From: Byssothecium circinans
Taxonomy: Eukaryota; Ascomycota; Dothideomycetes; Pleosporales; Massarinaceae
DNA length: 64,000 bases
Direction: 5' to 3'
NCBI GenBank assembly: GCA_010015675.1
Contig: ML977002.1
Location: 579,721 to 643,720 of the forward strand
The notes below the pieces were generated by a model. It was given only the letters and a program-made list of their open reading frames with translations, had not been told where the DNA came from and did not search any database. The stretch's first letter is position 1. Each line of letters begins with the position of its first letter. The position numbers and the translations under genes were made by a program. Below are positions 1-12,385 of this stretch, piece by piece.

Positions 1-3000
1 ATAGAGAGATAATCATTTATATAGCTCTACTATCTATAAGTACTATAAGCTTGCATCTGTGTACGTATACCTTTACCTTTAACTAATAAACTAGTAGATC
101 TAGGTGTCATACGTTATATAAGGTTATTGTAGAAATGCTTCTACTAGCGTGACTTTATCTTTAGTAACATTCTAGTTTTTTAACCCTTATAGCTTCCTTA
201 GAAACTATCCTAATCCTTGTTTATCAGATAGGTGTGTGTAGTAGCTATCGTCATAATATGCTATCTATAATAAGTATTTATACTTTACCTTATTAGCGTT
301 ACTAGGGATTAGGGCCTTTGTCCCTATAGGGTCCTAAGGTACTACCGCTAGCTCGTCGCCGTAGGCTACCCGTTCTTAATACTAATTATCTAGCATTATT
401 TGCTAATATTGCATAGAATTGCCTTGCTTCCTCTAGCAAGCATCTTTTTTAGATTCGCAAAGAAGAGTAGGGAGTGCATAGCGTCTATAATCCTCGTCTA
501 GGTATTCCTCTAAGGTAAGTAAGTCGTAATCTTGACCTTTTTTATCCTACGCGGCTTTTTCCTTATAGAGCGTGTGGTACATATAATTAAAAATTGCCTT
601 GTATTATGCCTAGTCTACCTTCTCGTACTTATGGTCCATAGGGTATCCTAGAGGGTGTTAATATTAGTAGTTTTTAATTTTATAGTCTAGTGCATTACTA
701 TCTATTAGTCCTACTAGCTAGTATCTTATAATATGCTTGCTTAGCTAATACGTCTAGTAGTGCTAGTCGTAGTACTTATACTATCTATAAAAAAGTAATA
801 GAGATATAGTAGAGATAGTCAAAATAGTAGTAGATTAATAGTAGATTGTGTCGTATGTAGTTTAGAGTTTAATCAAAGATAGAGCACTTACTTATACCTT
901 TCTTTAGCCTATTCCTACTAGCCTGTATACGGTAGATAGTATAAAGAAAGGCTGCAAGCGTTCTTACTTTTCTGCAAACGTCTTAGCTTAATATTGTTTC
1001 TTTATTTAATAAAGAACCAATAACGCCACAATATTGGCTAGACCTTTGGATCGGTCAATTGATCGATTGCTTGATCGATCGATCGATCTAGGATAGTTCC
1101 ATCCGATCTATAGTCAACTGCCTAGGTGGTAGTAGTCTAGGATAGCCTAGATTACTAACCTATAGTATTTAACTACTAGGTAATAAGGAGTATATATAGA
1201 AATAAGAGTAGATTAATATAAGTATTAAATATACTCTTATATTCTAACACTATCTAACGCGTTTGTATTGCTATTGCTAATTGCTAAAGTAATAAGTATA
1301 GTAGGCTGCTACTAGATAGTCTCTATCTAGGATTATAATATATAATATCTGCTTAGGTTATTATCTTACCTTATCGCATTCGCGCTTATAGTAGAGGCAC
1401 TAGTCCTTTTAGTAGTAATACTAATTAACCTCTTAGTAAGAATCCTTCTTTAGTACTTCTACCTTAATGTAATCCCTTATAACGTATAGGCTTTAGAGTT
1501 GCATAGCTTTTACTACTACTTTACTAGCCCTTTCACTATATACTAACATAGGTATAGCGCAAGCTAGTCCTTTGTGCGTGGTGCTAGCACACCTCTAGCA
1601 TAGTTTTACATTTAATTATTATTAAATTACTTAGTTTAGTACTTTGTTTTTAGCTAGACTTTAGCTTAGGCGTAATATCTCTAATGCCTAGAATTCTTTA
1701 AAGGGCGGGATGAGATCCATGCTACTAATGTCGTTATTAAATTATTTTATTACTTAATTTAGTTTTAAAGGTAGGCAAGAAGTAGGCTGCTAACGTGGCA
1801 TTTCTAGTTTATCCTCTTTAGGTCCTATTTCCTTGAACTTAATTATCCTAATTTTGATTGCTCTAAGCTTGCTAGGCTGGCCTTAGTTCTTTGGTCAGTC
1901 TCTACGGAAGTATCCTACTTCGCTGCATTAGAGGTATGCCTTCTTCTTAAAGCGTTTTTAGCGTTATTCGTAGGTTAGGCCGTCCGGCTATCTTTCTTTA
2001 CTTTTATTAAACTACTTTTTTTATTAAATTTTGTCTATTATTACTATATTGCTATCTTGGTTGTAACGTAGTGTCTTAGGTTTTCTATATCTTTTAAAGT
2101 TAAAAATAATTATTATATCCTATTGTTTCTTTTATAATGCTCATTCGTAGAGTCTGTTATTAATTTAGGTATCTAAGTTAATTATGTCTTATAAGTCGTT
2201 TAGCTTATTATAATAGATTATCTTATTTTTAACTATTTCCTTTAATCCGTTGTAGAAGGCTATGCGCAATAGCGCATTATCTTAATTAATTTTTAACTGT
2301 AGTTGTTTAAACTTTATTATATACTTTGCAACTAACTTTTTGTACTAGATCTGAAATATCTTTTACTTTGCCTAAGTCTCCTCGTTAAGTTCTTTAAATA
2401 CCTTTTAAATCTTTTCCTTAAATGCTATCTAGCTTTTAAAGATAGCTTTCATGTCGTCTTTATAGTACTTTATTTAATTTATAAAATAGTCGTCTATAAA
2501 GGGTTGCATCTAGGTAGCTACTCTATCCTTTAGGTGCATACTAGCTGCGAGGATCTTGTCTTGTTCCCTTGTTATAGAGTTAAACTAATAGTATAAATCT
2601 ATGTTAGTAAAGAATAGCTTTAAACTATCTTATCTTTTATTATACTTTTCTAGCGCTGCAATCTTTCTATGGGGTATAGTGTCTTTAGCCTAAAGTTAAG
2701 CTATTGCTTATATTAACCTATTAATTTGTTTAGCCTATTGCTGTATCTAGTTAGCCTAGTTAGCTATTACTAATACTAGACTTAAAGCAGGTGTACCAAT
2801 GCTGCTAGCGGCACGTAAGGTAGCGGGAGCTGCTATTACGTACGTTCAGGTTCTTGAACCTGTAGATAGTTAAAGTATTACTAAAGGGTATACTTGCTAG
2901 ATCTTAATCTATGTTAAGGGAGGTTAGTAGGTATAAGGTGTATATGTTAAGTAGTAGGCTTTAGTAGTTTAAGAATTAAACGTGCGAAGCAACTAATTTT

Positions 3001-3340
3001 ATAATAAACTATAGAATAACTAAGTATTAATCTAGGTAAAAGATAAACTAAAGAGAGTTAACTACAAAGAATTAAAATTAGAAAGATAAAGGAAATCTGT
3101 CTAGTCTTTATACCGCTTACTTTGTTCCTTTAATGTGTCTTACTCTATATGCTCTATTAGAGCACATAAAGCACTGCTACTTTCTTCGCTAAAAAGAAGC
3201 ACTCTATGCTCCGTCTGCTAAGAGGGAGTAAGGTCACGTGATTGCTGAGCCTGCCTTACCCCGTGCCTTATCGTTTAATACTCTCCCTAAGCGTATCGTT
3301 CCTGTATAGCTACACGCAACTATTGTCTTATAACATTAAT
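1..3340 (-). mobile_element. RIP-degraded LTR-retrotransposon relic with Gag-like region
   Basis: Minus-strand translation between about 2760 and 1300 gives one continuous frame broken only by TAA and TAG. About 2400–2160 resembles a retrotransposon Gag core: a stretch like KLVAKYIIKFKQLQ, then ALLRIAFYNGLKE. About 1990–1870 resembles a CCHC zinc knuckle (…AYLxCSEVGHFRRDC), which is typical of nucleic-acid-binding Gag. Stops fall where Gln or Trp would be expected, as RIP produces. The order (Gag core, then knuckle) matches Ty3/gypsy-type elements, but I did not identify protease, reverse transcriptase or clear LTRs; pol would run toward or past position 1. About 3100–3340, upstream of Gag, is less AT-rich and may hold an LTR edge. 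No intact gene is present. Family assignment is an inference from the Gag-like residues. Confidence 0.6.
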
Positions 3341-5830
3341 CTTACTTTTACTTCCTTACTCTACTCTAAGTATAGGTTCTTATAAATATATTACCTAACT
3401 AATTCTTAGCTTTTATAGTTTCCTTCTTCTTCTTTATATCTTAAAGGAGCTTTAATATAGCTTTAATAATAGAGTCTTATAATAATAGTAAGGCTATTAT
3501 TAAACTATAGACTTCCTACTATAAAGAAGTAGAGAGAATTAAATTTAAACTAGGTATATTAAGAAGCTAGACTAACTTATTATTAGAAGGAGAAGTAGTA
3601 GAACTAGCTTTAAAAGCCTTTTTTTTTTAGTTATAATACTAATTTAATATTACCTTAGACTATTTAAGAACTAGGTATAAGAGATAAAGATAGCTAGCAT
3701 TACTATAATCCTAATTAGGCTTCTTTAAATATATAGCTTTATTTTATCTCTTTATCCTTTAGTACTATTAATAGGAACTATCTAATTACTAGTTAATCTA
3801 AAGACTCTAGCTATTTATCTTCTCTTAAAATTTTAATTAATTATAGGTCCTTTACTTTAGCTTTAGATAGAGGTTTAGTAATATAGCCTCTAGTAACTTT
3901 TTTAATATTCCTTTAGTTTCTACTATAGGTTTTAATGCTATATGCTTTATCTATAATAGTTAAAATATTACTATCTTATATATAGTCTTTTTAAAGAGAG
4001 TTATAGAACTATTCTACTTTTATAATTACCTTTTATTCTAGTTCTAAGTTCTCTACTAATCTTTTATTATAACTAAAGTTAATATTGCCTAATTAAGTAT
4101 TATTAACTACCTTCTTTCTATCTAAGCCCTTAATATTAGAGAAGTTTAAGTTTAAATCTTAATTAGTAATATTAAAGTACTAAGTAATTTCCTTTACTAT
4201 AAACTTCTATAGGTTATTACCTTAAGATTAAAGGAAGTATCCTTAGAAGGTTTCTAAGTTTATATAGTATAGGCTATAATACTAGTTAGAGTAGCCTATT
4301 TTAGGGTTCTTATACTTATAGTACTAGCTATTCTTAAGTAACTTTTTTCTATAGATATAATCCTTAATTTTATGTTTAACTAACTTATATATATATTAGC
4401 TATGCTTCTAAACTTTTTAATCTCTAATCTACTAAATATTAGCCCTTAGGTTAACTATAGGTAGATAGGAACTTAAGAAAGACCTATTATTCTTATCTAA
4501 ATAAAGTATTAAGCTAACTAGCTTAGCGTACGTATATTAGTAATTCCTAGGCTTAGTTAATATTATATTAGTAGTAAGGTAACCTATTTTCTATTTATTA
4601 AACTCTTAGATATTTAATAAAAAGCTTTTTATACTATTAATAAGGTCTTAGACATATAGCTCTAGTTTAGGCTTACTTTATTATTACTAACTAGTTATAA
4701 CTATTAGTATATTAGAAAGCTAATATTTTAAAGGTATAGGGAGAGGAATTATAGGACGTAATAGCTATTTAGCTTCCTTTTAGGCTAGAAAGTTAGTACT
4801 CTAAGTAGTAGATAGTACTAAGATGTATATAGCCTCCTATTATTTATAGATCTCTTAAAGAAACTTATATATCTCTTTTATATTATACGTCTAAATATTA
4901 CCTCTAACTAGCTAATATTCCTTTAGTATACTAAATATAATTAACCCTTAATCCTCTTATAAGAAACTTTTAAAAAAAAAGCTATCTAACTTTTATTTTA
5001 CTAATCTAGTATTAGTTAATTATACCCTAGATAAAGTTAGTAAACTAATAGTAGTATTTATTTAATAAGAAAGGATTATAGTATATAGTAGTAAGCTAGG
5101 ATTTAAGAAAGGCTTAAGTAGTTTTCTATTACTTAAGATTAGACTAAGAGTATTCTTTCAGTAAATCCTTCTTAAAAGTCTTATATAAGACTAATAAGAG
5201 TTTAAAAGATAGTATTTAATAGATATACTAGCATTAAGCAAGCTTATAGAAGTATAGAATTAATTACTTTTTTACTTTATTATTCTAACTAGCTTTATAT
5301 ACTCTAAACTTATAGTCTTTAATAAACTAACTAATATTCTTACTATTAAACTAAGGGGTATTTAAGTTACTTAGTAGCACAGGAAACTAAATAGTAGACT
5401 TAAAGTATAGGAAACCCTATAGTAGCTCTTTAATTACTTCTTAAGCTTATTTTTTTTTCTCTTCTTTCTTTACCCTTTTAGGAGTCTAAGGATAGATTAA
5501 GTAATAGTAGCTTTCTTAATTTTTTTACTTAGCTTATTATTAGAATTACTTTTACTATCCTTAGGATAAAGATCCCTTATTTTTTACTTCTTTTATAATT
5601 CTACCTATAAAGTAGTAATCTACTACTTAAGCTTAGCTTAAGATTTTTTATCTTTTACTTTTATACTCCCTCTTAAAGAACCCTTAGGCTTATTATAAAC
5701 TATAGTAATTATTAGAGGTAGGCTAAAGTTAACTTAGGCTTTTCCTTTCTAATTATTAATAGGTGTTAGCTAATAAGAAGGTATAGTTTCTAGTGTTATA
5801 ATATCTTTAAAGCTTAATATTATATTAGTA
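3341..5830. repeat. Extreme RIP block, unidentified minus-strand coding relic
   Basis: This stretch is very AT-rich and nearly free of CpA and TpG; whole 60-base lines (for example 3481–3660) contain neither. C and G survive mainly in CT/AG, CC/GG and CG contexts. That is the classic end product of RIP. On the minus strand about 4530–3850 reads as one frame interrupted only by TAA/TAG and never TGA, as expected if CAA, CAG and TGG codons were converted. I could not recognise the protein. No intact gene is present. Confidence 0.75.
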
Positions 5831-5885
5831 TATAACGTATTCTACTACCAAACCGCTTAAACTACTGAACTGTTTAAAATTCCTT
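5831..5885 (+). repeat. Left terminal inverted repeat of copy A
   Basis: Begins tataacgtattctactacc. Its reverse complement closely matches 7635–7689, with about six differences, mostly C/T or G/A transitions. Confidence 0.85.
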
Positions 5886-7634
5886 AGCAATACTAACTTA
5901 CTTAACTTCATCGTTATTATCGTCTGCATCGCTATCTAAAAAAATATACTAAGTACTAGCATCTAACTTAGAAGAACCCCTTTTATCTACTTGATACGTT
6001 TTCGTGTTATGCCTAGCCTTACCGTAGTTGCCGTAGTAGCGAACACCTAGTTATCGCACTTTGTATTTACCCTTTACTCTTGCCCTCTTATAGTTCTAAA
6101 TAGTTCTTAATAGTTTAGAACTATTCTAGCCTACAATAGGACTATACTCTATAATGCTACCCTTTTAAATATACTTGCGCTTGCGTGTTTTACGCTTAGT
6201 TATTACCTTAAGTTACTTTTTAAGCTCTTTAATATGCAACTTTATAAGCGCAGTACTATGCAGCACTAACTTAGCGTCTTTAACAAGCTGCAAAAGCTTA
6301 CCTTGCGCCATTTGTGGTGATTAAGTAATAGAATTACGTATAAACTTTAACTATAAGCTAAATTCGCGTACATTACTTAGTATTCTTAATTGCTATGGCG
6401 TCTCTAGTAGTAGGGGTCTTAGTAGGGTACGTATACGTACATTAAAGCAATTAAGCACTACCTGCGCGTTTAGAGGGACTAGCCTTAATGCTTTAAAGGC
6501 CTTTTAATAGTTCTAAACTATAAATACGCTTTTAAACGCGTTTCTAAAGGCTAGTAGAAACGCTTCCTTATTAACGTAAAAAACGCGTTAGCGTACTAAG
6601 TCTTAAATAATCTTAGAGTACCTACATTTAAGCAGTAAGAATAACACTATATCAAGTGGCTAGAGGATGTGTAATAAGTGCGCTAGCATATAAAGCGTAA
6701 GGATCTTATTATCTTAATAATAATCTTTAAAATATTAATTTAGGTAGCTTTTATAGCTATCTAAAATTAGCAACTAATAGACGCCTACTACGGTATCTTT
6801 TGTATATGCATTAAAGTGCTTTAACTATACAAGGCTAAGCTTATTAGTCGTCTATCTATTCTTTAAGATAGAGAGCTTTTAATTGCGTAGTATATTAGCT
6901 TCCTAATACTATGAAGAGATATAGATACGTCCTTTATAAATAATAAATAATAGGGTATATTTACTATTTAAACGTATACTTTAGATGTTTATTACCTATT
7001 CTTTATCGCCTAGCTAAACAATAGTAGGCCTTGCTCGCCTCTTTAAGCTAGTAACTACTTTTATAGAACTAATAATACCTATCTAAAAGCTAGTCTTATT
7101 AAAGTTATAGATATTATTATCGTGTATACCGTACTTAATTTTAGTATTCTTTATAAGCTTAAACTACGCACTAATTACTTTAAGATCTTTCTATAACATT
7201 TTTTAATAGTTCTTTAAATAGTTCTAGGCTGTCTTTAATAGTTCTAAATAGTTTACAAATTGTACTAACTAGTTAATGCCTACTTTGTTACTACCCCGCT
7301 CGCGTAGTAGTTTATTCGCCATATCCAATACTTCGCCTAACGTAGGCGCAAATCCTCGCGAATTAAGGTTAAAGATGTATTAGACGATCGTCTCCTCTTT
7401 AGTTAAAGATAGTTTTAAACTATTTAAAACTATTTCTAGTTAAAAAAGTACTCCTCTAGCTCGTTTAGATAGGACGCGATGTTTGACATTAAAGGCCTTA
7501 GTAGCGCGTCGGTAGCTGTTAAATTAGCCTCTATTGTATGCGGCAAGGGTAAGCTGTAGCCTGCCTTCGTGTTGGTCTTGTTCTGATTGGTATAGTTAAG
7601 GTATTTTCGCGTTGAAGATAGTAATGGTGTTGCC

Positions 7635-7689
7635 AAGGAATTTTAGGCAGTTTAGTAGTTTAGGCGGTTTAGTAGTAGAATACGTTATA
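7635..7689 (-). repeat. Right terminal inverted repeat of copy A
   Basis: Ends gtagtagaatacgttata and is the inverted partner of 5831–5885. The same sequence recurs, more degraded, at 8485–8537 as the end of the neighbouring element. Confidence 0.85.
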
Positions 7690-8537
7690 TATCCTCTAGC
7701 TACTTAATATAGTATACTTCTTACTACTTAAGCGTAAGTACTCTAAGATTATTTAGGGCTTAGTATAAAAGCGCGTTTTTTATATTAATAAAAAAGTATT
7801 CTTACTAGCCTTTAAAGATACGTTTTTAAGTATATTTATAGTTTAGAACTATTAAAAGGCCTTTAAAGTAATAGGGCTAGTCTCTTTAAATATATAGATA
7901 GTACTTAATTACTTTAATATATATATATATATACCTTACTAGGACCCCTACTACTAGAGATACTATAGCTATTAAGGACTCTAAGTAATATACGTAAATT
8001 TAGCTTATAGTTAAAGCTTATATATAATTCTACTACTTAGTTACTATAAATAGCACATAGTAGGCGTTTATAGCTTATTAAAAGTACTAAGTTAGTACTA
8101 TAAGGTAGCGTACTTATAAAGGCGCGTATTAAAGAGCTTAAAAAGTAACTTATAGTAGTAACTAAGTAAAAAACACGTAAGTATAAGTATATTTAGAAGA
8201 GTAGTACTATAGAATATAATCCTATAGTAGACTAAAATAGTTCTAAACTATTAAGAATAGTTTAGAACTATAAAAGGGCAAGGATAGAAAGTAAAGGTAA
8301 GGTATAATAACTATAATAACTAGGTATTTAGTGCTATAGTAACTATAGTAAGACTAGGTATAATATAAAAATTTATTAAGCTAATAAAGAGGGTTCTTCT
8401 AAGTTAGAAGCTAGTACTTAGTATATATTTTTAGATAGTAATATATATAATAATAATAATATAGTTAAGTAAGTTAGTATTACTAAGGAATTCTAGGCTA
8501 TTTAGTAGTTTAGGCTATTTAGTAATAGAATACATTA
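7690..8537 (+). mobile_element. Second pogo-like element, partial and heavily RIPped (copy B)
   Basis: This segment, read on the plus strand, aligns along its length with the reverse complement of 6680–5831 (the 3' half of the copy A transposase and its terminal repeat). Alignment begins directly at the right end of copy A, so copy A sits inside copy B or beside its truncated remainder. Nearly all CpA and TpG retained in copy A are TpA here, showing an older or stronger RIP history. I did not find the missing 5' half of copy B to the left of copy A. No coding capacity remains. Confidence 0.75.
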
Positions 8538-9070
8538 TCCTCATTATAATAATAACTTGTTAGTTTAGATAAGCTATAAGTTTCTTAGTTAAGTAAATAA
8601 GAAGCAAAGTTTACTTATTCTTACTTTAAGGGGCCCTTAAAATTTAGATGCTATAACCTATATATAGTAAGGGCTATAGACCTACCTCCTAGCAACTAAG
8701 GGGAATTATAGAGCTAATATAGCAATATATCTAAAATATGCCTTATTAAGTATTTACCTACCTACCTCTAGTACTAATAGCTATATTATAGATCTTTTTA
8801 TTCTTTTAGCCTAATAATTTTATTATAATACCTCTAATAAAGCTAATATAGATTAGACCCTCTACTAAAGGAGGAGCTCGTAAGAGGAGAGACTATTAAA
8901 TATAAAGGGGGATATATAGTGTCTAGGTGCTAAAGGCTAGGGAGTAATTTACTCTACGCTGTAAGGTATTATAGATAAGCGCTGCTGTTAGTATAGAATA
9001 AGTTTTCATAGTTTTTCTTAGCTAGTAGGCTCCTCTTAGCTTAAGACTAAGAAGTAAAATAAGGAGCCTA
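8538..9070. other. AT-rich RIP remainder up to the compartment boundary
   Basis: Degenerate AT-rich sequence with very few CpA/TpG and no recognisable coding. A purine-rich run near 8910 (aaagggggata) could be a retroelement polypurine tract. The block ends in an inverted repeat, taggctcct at 9026–9034 and aggagccta at 9062–9070. Composition then shifts abruptly to normal GC. Confidence 0.5.
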
Positions 9071-10184
9071 GGTGAACGCTACTGCAGTAGCTCTAGATCG
9101 CTGGTCAAACACCCCAAAGGGGTGCTCAGAAGGCGTTAAAATTGAAATTCTCTCACTCACTTCAAGGAGCGATCCCGATCCACATGCGCTTGAGCACTAT
9201 TTGGAGACTCTTTGCTCTGATCTCCAGAAGAAAATCTAGAATAGGTACTATGCTGTTCTCTTTGCCCTAGATGGACTTCTCGTCGCACTTGGAGGGAAGA
9301 GTCTTGTGCAGTTGCATTCGACACAGTGTTTTCAACCACATGGACTGATGTGTGGGGATTTCATACCAAAAGTTGGATGCTAGGATAATTGGATTAGACA
9401 GGCCATAAGGGCCGATCCCATGGAAGAACCAAACTTAAGGGACCTTTATGGGTAGTCCGACTCATGACTGGTGATGTGATAGTGCTGTCGGTAATTTAGC
9501 TGGCGTTTACGCGCTAGGCAATCGCTCCTATCAGAGTCCACCGCGTGTTAGAGGGAAGTCCCACGTGATGGAATAGCTGGAATGTACCTGGGTAGTAACT
9601 GTCGTCATGTGGCTAATTCAGGCGTTGAAAGCGGAGCCTTTGCACTGAGGACGATGTGCACATTGAGCCCTTGAGCCCGAACGCGTCCATGAATTTTGGG
9701 ATGAATATGAAAGAGATACAGAAAGCCGTCAAAGTGATCATGTGTTGTGCGTCCCTCCCGTGGCGCATAGCTGAGCTCGGAAGGCGTACAGCTGAGCTCG
9801 GAAGGCACACAGCCGCAGACTCGGCGGCGCTTAACCGCATTGAACCAGCTGGCGTCATCCAAAAGCTCAAACTGAGTTGCGGCGCAACAGGTTTAAGACT
9901 CAGCCTCTCATACAAAATGAGATGCTACTGACTTCTGATCGTGGACTAGCAACTCCTTCTGTATCTGAATATAATGGCTTGTAGTTTCCTGAGGATCCAG
10001 ACCATTCAATGTTCATTCCAAGGTTGTTTCAGCCCGGTTTTCACGTGTTAATTTCTTTATCGTATTTTTGGAGGGGCCTATAATTACATATTCTCTCTGT
10101 TTATTTGGTCAAGACGACGCCCGAGTCCTACCAAACTTTTGAATCGAGAACCTCCTACAAATTGAGTAAATTCCTGTATACACA
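9071..10184. other. Gene-free flank upstream of the DUF1769 gene
   Basis: Normal base composition and no coding frame I believe. A short direct duplication, agctgagctcggaaggc, appears twice near 9770–9810. The last 150 bases should hold the promoter and leader of the gene starting at 10185. Confidence 0.4.
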
Positions 10185-11465
10185 ATGGGAATGGGAGGCT
10201 CAGAAGGCAGCGCAGTCGACCCAGCGGCTCGCGACAAATACCTCCTCCGCGTCACAGCAGGACCTTCATACGACCCTTCAACGCACCAGGAGGTTGCCGT
10301 CAATGGAGAAGAGCCAACTCTTATCGAAAACGACATCATGACCTGCTATCTCAAAGTAAAGATACGCGACTACCATGGCCTGCCGCGAGGATCGCCAGTC
10401 TCATCAGATTACTTTTCCCATCCGCTCCACACATCTGACCGCTATTCGATCGGATTTTCTTTCATCCCAAAGAAGAACATCAAGGGGAGCGATTTGCTCA
10501 CTGGTTTCGACTTTGACCATTCGATAAGAGACAGATTACCGCCGGGGTTCCGGTATGCGATGAAGATTGTTACCACGATTGTGGATCCCGGAATCTTTTC
10601 GGACCCCTATTCCGATAAGCCGTATCTCTATGGACCTGGACTGAGTTCATTTTTCGCATTCCGGATTGGCGAGCACACGTCAGAAGTACCAGCAGAAGAG
10701 CAGTTGATGACGCACGATTCAGACATGAAGGGTGTCATCGAAGAAGGCGCTCACGGAAGCGGCCAGCGTATCCGCGCAGACCAGAAAATCCCCGCCAAGG
10801 CGTCAAAGAGGAGGAAGAACTTTTTGGATCAGAAGAACATGGATGACTTTGTTTTTGAAGCTGGGCGAATGTACCAGGCCGACTTCTTCAATCCGTATCT
10901 CGACTTTGCGAACTTTGCGTTGAGGATACCGGGGTTTTCGATCTCGGTGGTGCGATATATCGACGATAAAACGCATGCGCTGCGTTTTGTGGTGAAGGAC
11001 AAGAGTACGAACGAAGTCCTGTTTGTAGTCATTTTCAACCTGCTGTTCGGACAGCAGCTGGCAGAGACGTTGGATGGGGAGAAGGCCGAGGACACGAAAC
11101 GAGTACCAGCCGATGGCGAAGATGAGAATACGCTGGAACGCCCGGACACCTCATCCTCATACGAAACGCCTCGGTCATCGGGGTCTCGTTCGTCGTCAGT
11201 ACCACAGTCAGATGTGGAAGACGCAGATCGGGAGTCGAGGCAGGACAAACAAACTGCTGCAACTACGCTAGTGAGCTCCATCTATTCCGGATTTGCTTCG
11301 TTAGGGTTCGGTAGGGCTTCTAGCAGCTCGGGGTCTGATGCGACGAGCAAGAGCGCCTCTCCGACAAGGACGGAGGATAACAAATCGCTTGAAAAGAAAG
11401 TGGAGGAGTTGGACGAAGTTGCGGTGGAATCATATTTGCAAAGCAAGAACAGTAATATTGCATGA
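10185..11465 (+). CDS. DUF1769 (UPF0590) family protein
   Basis: A single-exon gene of 426 aa. The conserved part (about residues 15–165 and 215–300) matches the fungal DUF1769 family: an N-terminal KYLLRVTAGPSYD, then FDFDHSIRDRLPPGF, a central DPYSDKPYLYGP, and FEAGRMYQADFFNPYLDF. The family is found across fungi, has no established enzymatic role, and is thought to act at the cell cortex or membranes; that role is from memory and not visible here. The C-terminal third is low-complexity, rich in Ser, Asp and Glu, and probably disordered. The ATG at 10185 precedes the conserved region closely and sits in an acaATGG context. There is no signal peptide or membrane segment. It is the first intact gene next to the RIP block, and its frame is undamaged. 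Confidence 0.8.
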   Translation: MGMGGSEGSAVDPAARDKYLLRVTAGPSYDPSTHQEVAVNGEEPTLIENDIMTCYLKVKIRDYHGLPRGSPVSSDYFSHPLHTSDRYSIGFSFIPKKNIKGSDLLTGFDFDHSIRDRLPPGFRYAMKIVTTIVDPGIFSDPYSDKPYLYGPGLSSFFAFRIGEHTSEVPAEEQLMTHDSDMKGVIEEGAHGSGQRIRADQKIPAKASKRRKNFLDQKNMDDFVFEAGRMYQADFFNPYLDFANFALRIPGFSISVVRYIDDKTHALRFVVKDKSTNEVLFVVIFNLLFGQQLAETLDGEKAEDTKRVPADGEDENTLERPDTSSSYETPRSSGSRSSSVPQSDVEDADRESRQDKQTAATTLVSSIYSGFASLGFGRASSSSGSDATSKSASPTRTEDNKSLEKKVEELDEVAVESYLQSKNSNIA

Positions 11466-12385
11466 GCGGCTGGTGTGATGAGTCGTGTATTTGACATTAG
11501 AAGGGTCCTGCTACCATAGAGTCATAGACGATATCGTACTTTGGGCGATTTTTGCCGTAATTCATAGTAATAATATACCCTTGACACTCATGACCTCAAA
11601 CGTATCGCATGGCACATGCATCTCATCTGATTGTTTCTGCATTCTGTGCATAGCGCTAGCAAACCAGCACTGTGATGATAGTGCAAGTGGACGCGACAAC
11701 ACCCCAACCCATGCGACCAGCATAACGAGTTCAAGGAAGGTTACCATGTCGTGAACCTCCGGCCGGCTTTACTTATTCTCACTAGGCCTCGACCACAGCG
11801 ATGTCTCAGTGATTCTCAAGGGTTGGGCACGGGGAGTTCACCGAGTGCACAGCATTGGGTCTAGCGGCAGCCTCAAAACTGCGGGAATGCTTGAAACTCT
11901 GCCTGACACATCTCACGCTTCTGTCGACAACTCAAGGGCAACTGCACACGCATGCTTGAGCTGCAGAATACCCGGAGAGTAATTATACTCGAAATAATGG
12001 AGATCTGGCGGCTGTCTTGTCTCGGCGCGAGTGCAAACCGTCGCAAGCCACTTTCCCGTCCACAACCATGATATCCCGTCTTTCGGAGCTAGAAGTTCCA
12101 TGCGGGACACAACAACGGCGACGCACGGCCGTGAAAATGTATGTCACAGGGCACACTGGAAGCCCTGTGTTTCGGGGGAGACGCGTTCCGTTGGAGTGCG
12201 CATCTCCTTAGTTCTGTGTGGGCGTTCGAGAGCGAATCAGATCAGTCGTACTTCCGGCTCATGGAGTTTCCGACTATGTCTTTATATCCCACACACCGCT
12301 CGCTGTATTGTATGCCTCCACACTCTCTTGTTGCCTCTGATATTTCAACTAGAGAGCCACATACATTTTTATCCTCTCTATCATA
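11466..12385. other. Intergenic region
   Basis: About 0.9 kb with no supported gene. Frames up to 181 codons occur but overlap the next gene in another phase and look random. It should contain the end of the DUF1769 transcript and the promoter of the next gene. Confidence 0.4.

Larger units (their letters stand above)
5831..7689 (-). mobile_element. Fot1/pogo-like DNA transposon, RIP-damaged (copy A)
   Basis: A 1.86-kb element bounded by matching inverted ends of about 55 bp. Minus-strand translation shows two parts of a pogo/Fot1 transposase. About 7420–7280 reads like the CENP-B-type DNA-binding region (EETIVxYIFNLNSRGFAPTL then DMANKLLRERG). About 6600–6390 reads like the C-terminal region after the DDE domain (NKEAFLLAF, then KAFKALRLVPLN, VVLNCFNVRIRT). 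Several Gln, Trp and Arg positions are stop codons or RIP-type changes, so no product is expected. The family transposes by cut and paste into TA; the element is flanked by TA-rich sequence on both sides. Retained CpA and TpG make it less mutated than its neighbour at 7690–8537. Confidence 0.8.

Noticed and set aside
1030..1100. Run of gatcgatcgatc as a regulatory element
   Set aside because: It lies in RIPped repeat sequence with no gene nearby; simple palindromic repeat is enough explanation.
1..9060. A giant Starship-type element or captain recombinase gene in the AT-rich block
   Set aside because: The readable relics resemble Gag and pogo transposase, and the unidentified frame does not show a tyrosine recombinase signature. 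No captain-like gene is visible at either edge.
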